NCBI GenBank assembly: GCA_015655145.1
Contig: JAATFO010000078.1
Coordinates: 1-56,702 of the forward strand
DNA from: Enterobacterales bacterium
Lineage (GTDB): Bacteria; Pseudomonadota; Gammaproteobacteria; Enterobacterales; Enterobacteriaceae
DNA: 56,702 nt
Reading direction: 5' to 3'
Numbering within the stretch: position 1 is the first letter of the stretch; each line of letters starts with the position of its first letter. Positions 31,142 to 40,012 of the stretch are shown piece by piece. The translations under genes were made by a program, and so were the position numbers. The notes beneath the pieces are model-generated. The model was not told the DNA's origin and searched no databases. It was given only the letters and a program-made list of their open reading frames with translations.

Positions 31142-31773
31142 AACACTCCTGAACGGTATAACAAGATCAGCTTGTACTGTGACACGACTACAGGTTAAAT
31201 AACAAAATAAGTTACGGTATTCTACCCACCTCAGAACACCTTCTCGCCGGTAGAGAAGAGGAATACAATCATTGAACTTTGTTTACCGGCATCATGCGAA
31301 TAAACATGAATTACAGTAAAAATCATGATATTTATCATTAAATTAATTCCACTTCGCTTTATGATTTCTCTATCTTAAGCACAGCAGACTAAATCGTTGC
31401 ACAAAAGATAAAATTTGTGCGCTAAACGGGTATCCCAATGAGTATTTTTCACAAAAGTGTTAACGTGCTACACTTGAATTTGATATAAGTCAACGAAGCA
31501 TTATTTTAATGCTTATCGGTTGTGGTCTTTACTGTTATGTTGCTGTTAATGCAGTTAGGATAAGCGCCGTTTTGGCACTGCTGGGCATAGAGGATTCATC
31601 CCGGATGTCTGAGCTGGCAATGTTGTTGACGTTGATGGACGGTACTCAAGAACATAATTCTGTACTTCGGTTAACGCTTCGGTATCGAGCCAGAGAGCAG
31701 CTTCCCGGATGAGTGCGTTAATCGTTGTATCTCCCGTTTTCGATTTTGTTGGCAATTTTTAGGTAGCAAAAAC
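31142..31773. other. arcA upstream region (632 bp), no firmly supported gene
   Basis: The region contains the long arcA leader. The first 300 nt are AT-rich, with several candidate -10 hexamers that could serve the well-known multiple arcA promoters; I cannot choose among them by eye. The last 220 nt carry the yjjY-like minus-strand frame listed separately. Confidence 0.5.
31555..31755 (-). CDS. doubtful yjjY-like small ORF divergent from arcA
   Basis: A 66-codon frame lies just upstream of and divergent from arcA, the position of E. coli yjjY. An internal segment ([18 protein letters not shown]) resembles the start of YjjY as I recall it (TKVRNCVLDALSINVNNI). Conservation may reflect the arcA leader RNA on the other strand. 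No convincing ribosome-binding site is present. Confidence 0.25.
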   Translation of the reverse strand: MPTKSKTGDTTINALIREAALWLDTEALTEVQNYVLEYRPSTSTTLPAQTSGMNPLCPAVPKRRLS

Positions 31774-32490
31774 ATGCAGACCCCGCACATACTTATCGTT
31801 GAAGACGAATTAGTGACTCGTAATACTCTCAAAAGTATTTTTGAGGCCGAAGGTTACATGGTTTATGAAGCTACGGATGGTGCCGAAATGCACCAGGTAT
31901 TGACAGAAAATGATGTCAACCTGGTGATCATGGATATTAACCTACCCGGCAAGAATGGCCTGTTACTGGCTCGCGAATTGCGCGAACAGGCAAACGTAGC
32001 TCTCATGTTCCTCACGGGTCGCGATAATGAAGTCGATAAAATTCTCGGCTTAGAAATTGGGGCTGACGATTACATCACTAAACCGTTCAATCCACGCGAG
32101 TTAACCATTCGAGCACGTAACCTGCTCTCACGAACAATGAACCTTGCCACCAACAGTGAGGAGCGTAAGCTGGTCGAGAGTTACCGCTTCAATGGCTGGG
32201 AGTTGGATATCAATAGCCGTTCGCTGATCAGTCCACATGGCGCGCAGTATAAGTTACCACGCAGTGAGTTTCGCGCCATGCTGCATTTCTGCGAAAACCC
32301 CGGCAAGATCCAAACCCGCGCCGATTTGCTGAAAAAGATGACCGGGCGTGAATTGAAAGCCCATGACCGTACTGTCGACGTGACCATTCGTCGTATCCGT
32401 AAACATTTTGAATCAACACCGGATACACCCGAAATCATCGCGACCATTCACGGTGAGGGTTACCGTTTTTGCGGCGATCTACAAGACTAA
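31774..32490 (+). CDS. arcA: two-component response regulator ArcA
   Basis: ArcA, phosphorylated by ArcB, represses respiratory genes under low oxygen. The 238-residue OmpR/PhoB-type regulator has phospho-acceptor Asp54 (VIMDINLPG), the receiver Lys in [10 protein letters not shown] and the C-terminal winged-helix domain ([30 protein letters not shown]). No arcB is in the window. AGGTAG precedes the start. A 13-bp hairpin follows the stop. Confidence 0.98.
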   Translation: MQTPHILIVEDELVTRNTLKSIFEAEGYMVYEATDGAEMHQVLTENDVNLVIMDINLPGKNGLLLARELREQANVALMFLTGRDNEVDKILGLEIGADDYITKPFNPRELTIRARNLLSRTMNLATNSEERKLVESYRFNGWELDINSRSLISPHGAQYKLPRSEFRAMLHFCENPGKIQTRADLLKKMTGRELKAHDRTVDVTIRRIRKHFESTPDTPEIIATIHGEGYRFCGDLQD

Positions 32491-32493
32491 TCC

Positions 32494-32524
32494 ACTGACG
32501 CGGCAACCTGTTTGCCGCGTCAGT
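32494..32524. terminator. arcA/creA convergent terminator hairpin
   Basis: A perfect 13-bp stem (ACTGACGCGGCAA / TTGCCGCGTCAGT) with a 5-nt loop begins 4 nt after the arcA stop. There is no strong T run on either side. It sits between convergent arcA and creA, so it may serve both. Confidence 0.7.
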
Positions 32525-32558
32525 AAGACCTCGTCCAGATGAAGCCCGCTAAGTGCTT

Positions 32559-33032
32559 TTACTCTTTCCACGGTATGATGGGCACCGCACTCAACGCGTT
32601 TTTCGGTGAACCGTCAACCACCCGATCGGAATACGTCAGATACACCAGCGCGTTGCGTTTTTTATCGAAAAAACGAACCACCTGTAGTTTCTTAAACACC
32701 AGCGAGGTCCGTTTACGGAAAACCACTTCACCTTGTGATTTACCCTGAGAAATATCATCACTCAGCGTAACAGGGCCAACTTGCTGGCAGGAAATAGCCG
32801 CATCAGCGGTATCCTCCGCTAAACCGAGCCCACCTTTAATTCCGCCGGTTTTTGCCCGACTGATATAACAGGTTACATTTTTTACGTCCGGATCATCGAA
32901 CGCTTCGACAACAATTTTGTGGTCCGGGCCGAACACTTTAAATACCGTATCGACCGAACCGATAACCTCCGCATGGGCAGAAAATACGGCTAAAGTTACC
33001 GACGCAACTATAAGTAAATTCTTTATCATCAT
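32559..33032 (-). CDS. creA: periplasmic protein CreA
   Basis: The 157-residue protein equals E. coli CreA in length from the ATG at 33032 (or 33029). The longer frame upstream is not homologous. A Sec signal peptide ([20 protein letters not shown]) is followed by the near-invariant [20 protein letters not shown] and [20 protein letters not shown]. Two cysteines (VTCYI, ISCQQ) may form a disulfide. Function is unknown. In E. coli it heads creABCD; here creB, creC and creD are absent and creA lies alone between arcA and rob. Confidence 0.94.
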   Translation of the reverse strand: MMIKNLLIVASVTLAVFSAHAEVIGSVDTVFKVFGPDHKIVVEAFDDPDVKNVTCYISRAKTGGIKGGLGLAEDTADAAISCQQVGPVTLSDDISQGKSQGEVVFRKRTSLVFKKLQVVRFFDKKRNALVYLTYSDRVVDGSPKNALSAVPIIPWKE

Positions 33033-33236
33033 AATGTTACCATTGTAGAGAAAGTAAATGACCTTGCCAGATAAGCGAATATATCGCATTTGCAACAAAA
33101 CCCGGTATTCTGTCGTGCCGCTTACTGATATAGCACATTCGAACAAACAAAACCGCCACTGTCTTTCCGCTTTTTAGTGCTATTATTCATCGACTTTGCT
33201 TTCCCTGCACCCATCTGTGTACGAAGAGGATGTTTT

Positions 33237-34118
33237 ATGGACCAAGCCGGTATCATTCGCGATTTGCTTGTTTGGCTGGAGAGCCATCTGGACCACCCGC
33301 TGTCACTCGATAATGTGGCAGCCAAAGCAGGTTATTCAAAATGGCACCTGCAACGCATGTTTAAAGACGTCACCGGGCATGCAATCGGTGCCTATATTCG
33401 TGCACGCCGCTTATCAAAATCTGCGGTTGCCCTACGGCTAACAAGTCGCCCTATTCTTGATATTGCGCTGCAATACCGTTTTGATTCGCAGCAAACCTTT
33501 ACCCGCGCCTTCAAAAAGCAGTTCATACAAACACCGGCTTATTATCGTCGGGCTTCGGACTGGGTATCGTTTGGCCTGCGTCCGCCGATTCGGCTGAACG
33601 ACTTCACCCTACCCGCACCGACTTATGTCACCTTGCCGGAAACGGTGTTGGTTGGGCAAACACAAAGTTACACCTGTACGCTGGAACAAGTTTCTCGTTA
33701 TCGGGATGAAATGCGCATGCATTTCTGGCACCAGTTCTTGCTGGAAACCGACACCGTGCCGCCGGTACTGTATGGTTTACATCAAGTGAAACCGAGCCTG
33801 GAAAAAGACGATGAACAAGAGATCCTGTACACCACGGCGGTACCTTCTGACTCATTGACGCAACCCCTGCCGCTGACGCAAACGGTGCTACTGGAAGCCG
33901 GCGATTATGTTCAGTTCAGTTACCAGGGGCTACGTAGCGGATTACAGGAATTCATTTTGCTGTTGTACGGTACTTGTATGCCGACACTGGATCTCACCCG
34001 CCGTCAGGGGCAAGATATTGAGCGTTTCCACACTCACGGCGGCAAAAAGCGTTCAGAAGCGCCAAAAGAGATCCGGTGCGAGTATCTGATTCCGATTCGA
34101 CGCGCGAACTCCACATGA
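33237..34118 (+). CDS. rob: AraC/XylS-family regulator Rob
   Basis: The 293-residue protein starts at MDQAGIIRDLLVWLES (ATG 33237, AGAGGA upstream); the 20-codon extension is not homologous. The N-terminal two-helix-turn-helix AraC domain (NVAAKAGYSKWHLQRMFKDV, LDIALQYRFDSQQTFTRAFKKQF) is nearly identical to E. coli Rob. The C-terminal GyrI-like domain (PPVLYGLHQVKPSLEKDDEQE) is more divergent, with an altered tail. Rob activates the marA/soxS/rob regulon in response to bile salts and other ligands. Confidence 0.95.
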   Translation: MDQAGIIRDLLVWLESHLDHPLSLDNVAAKAGYSKWHLQRMFKDVTGHAIGAYIRARRLSKSAVALRLTSRPILDIALQYRFDSQQTFTRAFKKQFIQTPAYYRRASDWVSFGLRPPIRLNDFTLPAPTYVTLPETVLVGQTQSYTCTLEQVSRYRDEMRMHFWHQFLLETDTVPPVLYGLHQVKPSLEKDDEQEILYTTAVPSDSLTQPLPLTQTVLLEAGDYVQFSYQGLRSGLQEFILLLYGTCMPTLDLTRRQGQDIERFHTHGGKKRSEAPKEIRCEYLIPIRRANST

Positions 34119-34154
34119 TTGCTCGCGCGGGATGGCATTATATCTTTCAGTGAA

Positions 34155-34802
34155 TTAACGCTGCAGCTCATCCAGCGCCGGTAAATCGAGATGTGATACA
34201 TCACCTGCTGTTTCAACTACCCACCCCGACGCCAGCCACAAACTCTGTTGGTGGTCAACACGGGAAATCGAACAGTTACGTAAACGCAGGCGGCGTTCAG
34301 CATGGGCGGGCAAACCCAGGATGGTGCTCACCAACACGCCCAGCGCCATGCCATGGCTGACCAGTAATGGACGACGACCTGGCGGCAAATCAAGGCACGC
34401 GTTGAGCACCTGGTGCATACGGGCGGCCATCTCCGCCATGGATTCGCCTTGTGGGATACGCCCATGTTCACTGCCATTGAGCAGTGAGTTGCGCCAGCGC
34501 TCTTCTTCAGCGGTTAATGAATCAATCGGACGCTGTTCGAGCACCCCCATATTGAGTTCACGCAACCGCGGATCGAGCTTCACCGGGCACCCGCATGCAT
34601 CGGCAATAATTTCAGCGGTACGCCGTGTACGTCCTAAATCACTGGCGATAACATCGGTGATACCCAGCAATTTCGCCCGCTCCCCCACTTGGTGAGCTTG
34701 CTGCTCACCTTTTGCCGTCAGCGCGCTGTCTGACTGTCCCTGAATACGTCTGGACACATTCCAGACCGTTTCTCCGTGGCGAACAAGATAGACCTGTAAC
34801 AT
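34155..34802 (-). CDS. gpmB: histidine phosphatase family protein GpmB
   Basis: The 215-residue protein is equal in length to E. coli GpmB (YtjC) when started at MLQVYLVRHGET (34802). It has the RHG motif with His9, SDLGRTRRTAEI, RLRELNMGVLE and the second catalytic His in LLVSHGMALG. It is named as a phosphoglycerate mutase, but its physiological role is uncertain. It is divergent from yjjX, with 50 nt between starts. Confidence 0.93.
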   Translation of the reverse strand: MLQVYLVRHGETVWNVSRRIQGQSDSALTAKGEQQAHQVGERAKLLGITDVIASDLGRTRRTAEIIADACGCPVKLDPRLRELNMGVLEQRPIDSLTAEEERWRNSLLNGSEHGRIPQGESMAEMAARMHQVLNACLDLPPGRRPLLVSHGMALGVLVSTILGLPAHAERRLRLRNCSISRVDHQQSLWLASGWVVETAGDVSHLDLPALDELQR

Positions 34803-34852
34803 ACTTTTTTCCGTTATACTGCAATAAATTTGCGTAAAGGGTTCAAACAATT

Positions 34853-35371
34853 ATGTACCATGTTGTCGCTGCCACCATCAATCCAGCAAAAATTAGTGCG
34901 ATCTCTCAGGCATTCAACGATACATTCGGGGAAGGATCCTGCCATATTGAGGGGGTCGAGGTCGACAGTGGCGTTGCAGCGCAACCTCTGACAAATGCAG
35001 AAACGCGAGCTGGCGCACGTCAGCGGGTGATGAATGCACGCCAGGTTAGGCCAGAAGCAGCTTTTTGGGTTGCCATTGAAGCAGGCATCGAAGATGGTTT
35101 TGCTTTTGCCTGGATGGTCATTGAAGACCACAAACAGCGCGGCGAATCGCGCTCGGCAAGCATCACACTACCGCCCGTGGTGCTGCAGGGGATAGAAGCT
35201 GGTCGTGAGTTGGGTGAAGAAATGGCTCGATTGACGGGGATTGAAAATATCAAACACCAGGGTGGGGCGATCAGTGTCTTTAGCCACGGACTATTAACCC
35301 GAACCCGTGTTTATCATCAGGCGCTAATTCTGGCACTGTGCCCTTTCCGTAATGCTATCTACAACCAGTAA
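34853..35371 (+). CDS. yjjX: inosine/xanthosine triphosphatase
   Basis: The 172-residue protein of the YjjX family hydrolyses ITP and XTP to clean the nucleotide pool. Recognisable parts are [50 protein letters not shown] and the SITLPP motif. No strong Shine-Dalgarno sequence is visible. The order and orientation of gpmB, yjjX and trpR are as in E. coli. Confidence 0.94.
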   Translation: MYHVVAATINPAKISAISQAFNDTFGEGSCHIEGVEVDSGVAAQPLTNAETRAGARQRVMNARQVRPEAAFWVAIEAGIEDGFAFAWMVIEDHKQRGESRSASITLPPVVLQGIEAGRELGEEMARLTGIENIKHQGGAISVFSHGLLTRTRVYHQALILALCPFRNAIYNQ

Positions 35372-35471
35372 AAACCGGTCGCCGTGTGAAGCTGATACGG
35401 GCCAGTCATAGCGATATCCGGGTAACGGCAACGTGGAATATGACAAGATAAGCGCTGAAAATCAGTGACCG

Positions 35472-35804
35472 TCAGGATGACGCTGAACCCCGGGCAAGCT
35501 GTGCTTCCAGCCATTTTTTTAGCGCTGGAGGTGCCGCACGCAGGCTGTTCGAGCCGCGGGTGATGGTGGCAATACCGACGCCCAGTTCTTGCTTCAGATC
35601 GCGCTGACTCATCTCGCCACGCAATAACTCTTCAATAATACGTAACCGCGTCCCTAAGGCTTCACGCTCATCAGGCGTCATCATCAGTTGCAATAACGGA
35701 GACTGCAGTTCGTCAGCAAAGGCATGTTGCATCAGTGTCACAAAACGCAGCCAGTCTTCATTATACGGTTCTTCGGTTAGCGGAACCGGGGTCTGTGGGC
35801 TCAT
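35472..35804 (-). CDS. trpR: trp operon repressor
   Basis: The 110-residue all-helical repressor binds tryptophan and shuts off trp genes. The core matches E. coli Trp[21 protein letters not shown], the helix-turn-helix [20 protein letters not shown] and [17 protein letters not shown] box lies 12 nt upstream of its ATG, so it is autoregulated. It is convergent with yjjX and follows slt in the same orientation. Confidence 0.97.
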   Translation of the reverse strand: MSPQTPVPLTEEPYNEDWLRFVTLMQHAFADELQSPLLQLMMTPDEREALGTRLRIIEELLRGEMSQRDLKQELGVGIATITRGSNSLRAAPPALKKWLEAQLARGSASS

Positions 35805-35815
35805 GAAAGGTTTCC

Positions 35816-35833
35816 GTACTCATTAGCGAGTAC
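35816..35833 (-). promoter_or_regulatory. TrpR operator of trpR
   Basis: GTACTCATTAGCGAGTAC contains the paired GTACT/AGTAC arms of the TRP box with an 8-nt centre. The recalled E. coli trpR operator (GTACTCTTTAGCGAGTAC) differs at one base. This supports autoregulation. Confidence 0.85.
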
Positions 35834-35883
35834 ATCAGAATAACATATCCTCATCATCCTTCAAGTTGCCGATACGCGTTCAC

Positions 35884-35917
35884 GCGCACTACTGGCTGAA
35901 ATCAGCCAGTAGTGCGC
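35884..35917. repeat. 34-bp perfect palindrome between slt and trpR
   Basis: GCGCACTACTGGCTGA and TCAGCCAGTAGTGCGC form a 16-bp perfect arm pair around two bases. The preceding TTCAAGTTGC (35863-35872) resembles dispersed intergenic elements seen in related genera. It may act as the slt transcript end or as an intergenic repeat; there is no T run. Confidence 0.85.
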
Positions 35918-35990
35918 AATGGTGCAATGGTGCAATGGTGCAATGGTGCAATGGTGCAATGGTGCAATGGTGCAATGGTGCAATGGTGCA
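35917..35990. repeat. nine tandem copies of an 8-bp unit abutting the slt stop codon
   Basis: CAATGGTG is repeated nine times without a single mismatch (35917-35988), plus a partial CA, ending one base before the slt stop codon. The first base is shared with the palindrome. Perfect 8-bp arrays are prone to slippage. As it lies just outside the slt frame, copy changes would alter the 3' UTR and not the protein. Confidence 0.97.
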
Positions 35991-37922
35991 TTAATAGCGG
36001 CGGCGCCACTCACTGTCAGCAATAATGCTTTCGGGTTTATTCATAAAATGACGGTAGTAGGCATCATAAGCCAACACATTCTTCACATAACCGCGAGTTT
36101 CGGAAAACGGAATCGCCTCAATAAACGCCACGACATCCAGGCGGCCGGCGCTGTTACCCAACCAGGTTCTGACACGAGACGGTCCGGCATTGTACGCCAC
36201 CGAGGATAAAACACGGTTTTGGTCAAACATCTGGTAAACATAATCAAGGTATTGCGTGCCAATCTGAATATTGATTTGCGGATCCAGTAGCTGGCGACTG
36301 TCGACATAACCGGGCAGGTTATACATCTTCACGGTGTGCGCCGCTGTCGCTGGCATCAGTTGCATCAACCCCGCCGCCCCAACGGGTGAACCCGCCTTCG
36401 GATTCCAGGCGCTCTCCTGGCGGGCAATCGCCATCGCATAGCTCTGCGGAATACGTTTATCACGGGTGTAGTATGAGAATTGATCGTTATACGCCAGCGG
36501 AAAACGTTCCTTCAGGTGATCCCATAACTTACCGCTAATCGTGGCCTGCACACTTAAATCCCACCAGCCAGATTCAAGGGCGTAACGTGCCAACATTTGT
36601 TGTTCTGACGACGTTTTGCTGGCCACCAGATACGCCCATTCGCTACGCGCCAGATTGTCCATTCCCCAATACATCAATTCCCGTACTCGGGCAATTTCAC
36701 GACCCTGCGCGATAGTGCGGTCCGGCGCCGGCGCGTTCTCAACCCGTAAGGGATAATCCACACCGAGACGTTGCGCTGCCACCATGGGATAAAAACCACG
36801 GGTTTGCATCAGTTTACGCAACAGCTCGTCAGCTTCCTCTTTACGTCCTTGCTCAATCAGCAAATCAGCCTGCCAGTATTGCCATTCATCTTTCTGTTTC
36901 GTCTCGACAGGCAAACGCGCGATCCAGGTATTCAGTCCGCGTCGATCATGATTGCCGAGCGCCAAACGCACACGCCGCTCAATCAATGTCGCTGACTGAC
37001 TGTCCATCACCACGTTATCGCGCCAGCGCGCTTGTTCGCTGGTGACATCATTGCCCATCAGGCGCCAGGCGACCGTTTCATTCAGTTTCTGCGCCTCATC
37101 TTCATTCAGTTTCTGCAGGCGAATCAGAGACGGGATCATTGTACGAGCGTTCTCTACATCCTGGCGCGCCAGGCGGGTAAACGCGATGAGGGTAGCCTGA
37201 CGGGTGAAATCAGAAGGTTCCACTGCACGTGCAAAAGATTCGACAGTTTCCGGATCGCCCTGCAATGCGCTTAACGCCCCCGTCATGGTTTGATAATTCA
37301 GCGGCAACTGTTTGACCAGATAGTTCACCAGACTGCTATTGCCCTCCTCCATAGCCAGGCGAATCCGTTGCAGGGTGATCGCGGGAGTTTGCTCACCCGC
37401 CCCCTGCCAGACGGAAAACAGCTTATCGCAGCTGGCCGGTAATGAACTCCCGCGCAACCAAATTTGATTTGCGCCGCGATAAGCCTCCTGTTGCTGTCCC
37501 TGCACCCACCTGGCGTAATACCAGTTACAACGAGCAGCAACTGGTTTTGGCACTTCCGGACTAAAGACCAACAGGCCGCGCCAGTCTTCCCGATTCGCCA
37601 ATTCATTAACAAAACGCGATGACAAGGTACGAACGGGCGGCAACGTGGGATATTGCTTCACAAAATTACTGACCGCCATGCTGGTTTCCTGATTCAGGTT
37701 TTGCGCCAACAGGCGATACTCAAGATAAGGATAGAGCGGATAATCGCGCAGCGTTGGCATCAACTGCGCAACGGTATCCATCTGATTATTGTCCCAGGCT
37801 TGTTTGATTTGTTGATAACGGTTGCGTTGCGCATCCAGTGTATCGGCAAATACGCTGCTTGCCAGAGTCACCAGGCAAACACCCATCATCCAGTAACGCC
37901 ATTTTCCCCGGGTTTTCACCAC
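35991..37922 (-). CDS. slt: soluble lytic murein transglycosylase Slt70
   Basis: Slt cleaves the glycan strands of peptidoglycan in the periplasm with formation of 1,6-anhydromuramic acid. The 643-residue protein (E. coli 645) has a signal peptide (CLVTLASSVFA), the long helical superhelix and the C-terminal lysozyme-like domain. The catalytic Glu is in AMAIARQESAWNP, followed by SPVGAAGLMQLMPATA and SSVAYNAGPSRV. The start is GTG (37922, or the adjacent GTG at 37919), with GGAG upstream. In E. coli slt lies next to ettA. Here a 14-kb block separates them. Confidence 0.97.
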   Translation of the reverse strand: MVKTRGKWRYWMMGVCLVTLASSVFADTLDAQRNRYQQIKQAWDNNQMDTVAQLMPTLRDYPLYPYLEYRLLAQNLNQETSMAVSNFVKQYPTLPPVRTLSSRFVNELANREDWRGLLVFSPEVPKPVAARCNWYYARWVQGQQQEAYRGANQIWLRGSSLPASCDKLFSVWQGAGEQTPAITLQRIRLAMEEGNSSLVNYLVKQLPLNYQTMTGALSALQGDPETVESFARAVEPSDFTRQATLIAFTRLARQDVENARTMIPSLIRLQKLNEDEAQKLNETVAWRLMGNDVTSEQARWRDNVVMDSQSATLIERRVRLALGNHDRRGLNTWIARLPVETKQKDEWQYWQADLLIEQGRKEEADELLRKLMQTRGFYPMVAAQRLGVDYPLRVENAPAPDRTIAQGREIARVRELMYWGMDNLARSEWAYLVASKTSSEQQMLARYALESGWWDLSVQATISGKLWDHLKERFPLAYNDQFSYYTRDKRIPQSYAMAIARQESAWNPKAGSPVGAAGLMQLMPATAAHTVKMYNLPGYVDSRQLLDPQINIQIGTQYLDYVYQMFDQNRVLSSVAYNAGPSRVRTWLGNSAGRLDVVAFIEAIPFSETRGYVKNVLAYDAYYRHFMNKPESIIADSEWRRRY

Positions 37923-38053
37923 GCACTCTCCTCTGATTAATCCATTTTCCCGCCAGCATACAGCGCTTGTTCCATGCTAACCGGGCGCCAGGCATCGTGC
38001 CATGTTCTTCACAAAATTTACCTTTACACACCACGTTAACACATTGACCCCTG

Positions 38054-38070
38054 TGCACCTGGATTGTTCA
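38054..38070 (+). promoter_or_regulatory. possible NtrC-binding site
   Basis: TGCACC, 5 nt, TGTTCA, compared with the NtrC consensus TGCACC-N5-GGTGCA: a perfect left half and 4/6 in the right. It is about 85 bp upstream of the sigma-54 element, within enhancer range. An IHF-like AATCAA core lies between (38136-38141). Confidence 0.35.
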
Positions 38071-38153
38071 GTGCGTGCGCCGCTATTGTGCAGCACCCTT
38101 TTATAAAAAACGCTGATGGGCACAAAAACCATAAAAATCAAAATTATAAAAAA

Positions 38154-38169
38154 TGGCACAGGTTTTGCT
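38154..38169 (+). promoter_or_regulatory. sigma-54 (RpoN) promoter of the urea cluster
   Basis: TGGCACAGGTTTTGCT fits the -24/-12 consensus TGGCAC-R-N4-TTGCW at every fixed position, with the invariant GG and GC 10 bp apart. Transcription would start near 38180, inside the palindrome at 38175-38204. It faces the allophanate hydrolase gene. A strict sigma-54 element here implies an enhancer-binding activator, most simply NtrC under nitrogen limitation. Confidence 0.8.
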
Positions 38170-38174
38170 TTATT

Positions 38175-38204
38175 GAATTCCATCTTGTATACCAGTTGGA
38201 ATTC
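38175..38204 (+). promoter_or_regulatory. 30-bp palindromic operator, candidate site for the cluster's GntR regulator
   Basis: Outer arms GAATTCCA (38175-38182) and TGGAATTC (38197-38204) are perfect, and 13 of 15 base pairs in the whole palindrome match. The centre TTGTATACCA fits the t.GTa.tAC.a pattern bound by FadR-branch GntR proteins. It covers the predicted sigma-54 start site and ends 5 nt before the start codon, so a bound protein would block transcription. Confidence 0.6.
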
Positions 38205-38209
38205 AAACC

Positions 38210-40012
38210 ATGACATTCATGATGGGTCTCACGCTGCAAGAGTGGCGCCACCATTACCAGCATAATGCAGATACGATTTTTTCTATGCTGACGCACCATG
38301 TTGCTGCGCTTGACCACGCCGATCCGGCCTGGATTTATCTTGCTACCCCGGCACAACTACAAGCACAAATTGAACCCTTAGTGCGCGCATGGCATCAGAA
38401 TCCTGACGCGCTGCCATTGTTTGGCGTACCTTTTGCCGTCAAAGACAATATTGATGTTGCCGGCTGGCCCACCAGCGCGGCCTGTCCGGCATTCACGCAT
38501 ATTGCAAAGAACGATGCCACCGCCGTAGCCAGACTGAAAGCCGCCGGCGCAGTGGTCATCGGTAAAACCAACCTTGATCAATATGCCACCGGTTTAGTCG
38601 GTACGCGTTCACCCTATGGCGCGGTGAGTAACACGTTTAATCCGGATTATGTCAGCGGCGGATCCAGTTCTGGTTCCGCCTCGGTGCTGGCTCGGGGTTT
38701 GGTTGGCTTTTCCCTCGGCACAGATACCGCAGGTTCAGGCCGGGTTCCTGCCGGGTTCAATAATGTGGTCGGTCTGAAACCGACCAAAGGCTGGCTCTCA
38801 GCCAGCGGCGTAGTGCCAGCCTGCCGGCTGAACGATACCATTTCCGTTTTTGCCCTCACGGTAGAAGATGCCTGGACGATAACCTCCCTTGCGGGGGGAT
38901 ATGATGCCGCAGATGCCTACTCACGCCATCATCCGGGTTTAGCCCCCGCCGCATTGCCGCGCCATCCCCATTTCGCCATCCCTGCCAGGCCGGTTTTTTT
39001 TGATGATAAGCGCGCAGAAGCCGCATGGGAACAGGCATTGCACGCGTTACAGGCTAGCGGGGCGACACTACAACCTATCGACTTTGCCGTTTTTCATCAA
39101 CTGGCGGAGCAACTTTATTACGGTCCGTGGGTTGCTGAACGCACAGTCGCCGTTGGCGAGATGCTGCATCACCCGGAAAATATGGACCCGGTGGTGTATG
39201 ACATCATCGCCAGCGGCGAAAATTACCGGGCCACCGACGTGTTTAAAGCGGAATATTTACGCGCTGAGTTAACGCGTAGCATTCAGCAAACACTGGCGCA
39301 ATTTGACGCTCTGGTGGTACCGACATCACCCACGATCCATACCCTGAAAGAGATGGCTCAGGAACCGGTGAACTATAACTCGCAGTTCGGCACCTATACC
39401 AATTTCACCAACCTGGCCGATCTCGCCGCGCTGGCATTACCCGGCCCTTTCCGCGCCGATGGTTTGCCTGCCGGGATCACCCTGATTGCCCCCGCCTGGC
39501 ATGATCGCGCACTCGCGTCCTTCGGCATCCGCTGGCAGGCTCAACAGGCGCTCACCCTTGGCGCCACCGGCAAAGCCTATCCATCTCATCACACATTGCT
39601 ACCGCCATCGGCGCACCATGTGCGCCTGGCGGTGGTCGGTGCGCATCTCACCGGTATGCCGTTGAACCATCAGTTGACTCGCCGCAACGCGGTACTGGTG
39701 GAAGAAACCCAAACCGCCGCCTGCTACCGCTTGTATGCTCTGGCCAACACACAACCCGCAAAGCCCGGTTTGGCCAGAGCGCAAGACGGCGCCGCCATTA
39801 CTGTTGAACTGTGGGATATCCCGTTAGCGCGCTTTGGTGAATTTGTTGCTGAAATTCCGGCGCCACTCGGCATCGGCACACTGGAACTGATCAACGGCCA
39901 TCAGGTGAAAGGGTTTATCTGTGAGCCTGCTGCGTTAGACAGCGCCACTGATATCACCGCATTCGGAGGCTGGCGCAATTGGCTAACTCACCAGGAGGCA
40001 TCCCATGTTTAA
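38210..40012 (+). CDS. atzF: allophanate hydrolase
   Basis: This enzyme converts allophanate to ammonia and carbon dioxide, the second step of ATP-dependent urea use. The 600-residue protein has an amidase-signature domain with the Ser-cisSer-Lys triad: Lys78 in PFAVKDNID, Ser152 in SGGSSSGSA and nucleophile Ser176 in DTAGSGRVPAGFNN. After about residue 450 comes the C-terminal domain that decarboxylates the N-carboxycarbamate intermediate (RLAVVGAHLTGMPLNHQL, LGIGTLELINGHQVKGF). Its last codons overlap the urea carboxylase start by 8 nt. It is the first gene after the sigma-54 promoter. Confidence 0.93.
   Translation: MTFMMGLTLQEWRHHYQHNADTIFSMLTHHVAALDHADPAWIYLATPAQLQAQIEPLVRAWHQNPDALPLFGVPFAVKDNIDVAGWPTSAACPAFTHIAKNDATAVARLKAAGAVVIGKTNLDQYATGLVGTRSPYGAVSNTFNPDYVSGGSSSGSASVLARGLVGFSLGTDTAGSGRVPAGFNNVVGLKPTKGWLSASGVVPACRLNDTISVFALTVEDAWTITSLAGGYDAADAYSRHHPGLAPAALPRHPHFAIPARPVFFDDKRAEAAWEQALHALQASGATLQPIDFAVFHQLAEQLYYGPWVAERTVAVGEMLHHPENMDPVVYDIIASGENYRATDVFKAEYLRAELTRSIQQTLAQFDALVVPTSPTIHTLKEMAQEPVNYNSQFGTYTNFTNLADLAALALPGPFRADGLPAGITLIAPAWHDRALASFGIRWQAQQALTLGATGKAYPSHHTLLPPSAHHVRLAVVGAHLTGMPLNHQLTRRNAVLVEETQTAACYRLYALANTQPAKPGLARAQDGAAITVELWDIPLARFGEFVAEIPAPLGIGTLELINGHQVKGFICEPAALDSATDITAFGGWRNWLTHQEASHV

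Noticed and set aside
31509..31712. 67-codon plus-strand frame just upstream of arcA
   Set aside because: It lies in the arcA leader region, has no ribosome-binding site and no recognisable similarity.
35919..36209. Repetitive plus-strand frame (MVQWCNGA repeats)
   Set aside because: It is only the 8-bp tandem array translated and then the antisense of slt.
37923..38209. Guanidine-I (ykkC) riboswitch, often found before urea/guanidine carboxylase genes
   Set aside because: I found no such conserved hairpin pair; the region instead shows a sigma-54 element and a palindrome immediately before the start codon.
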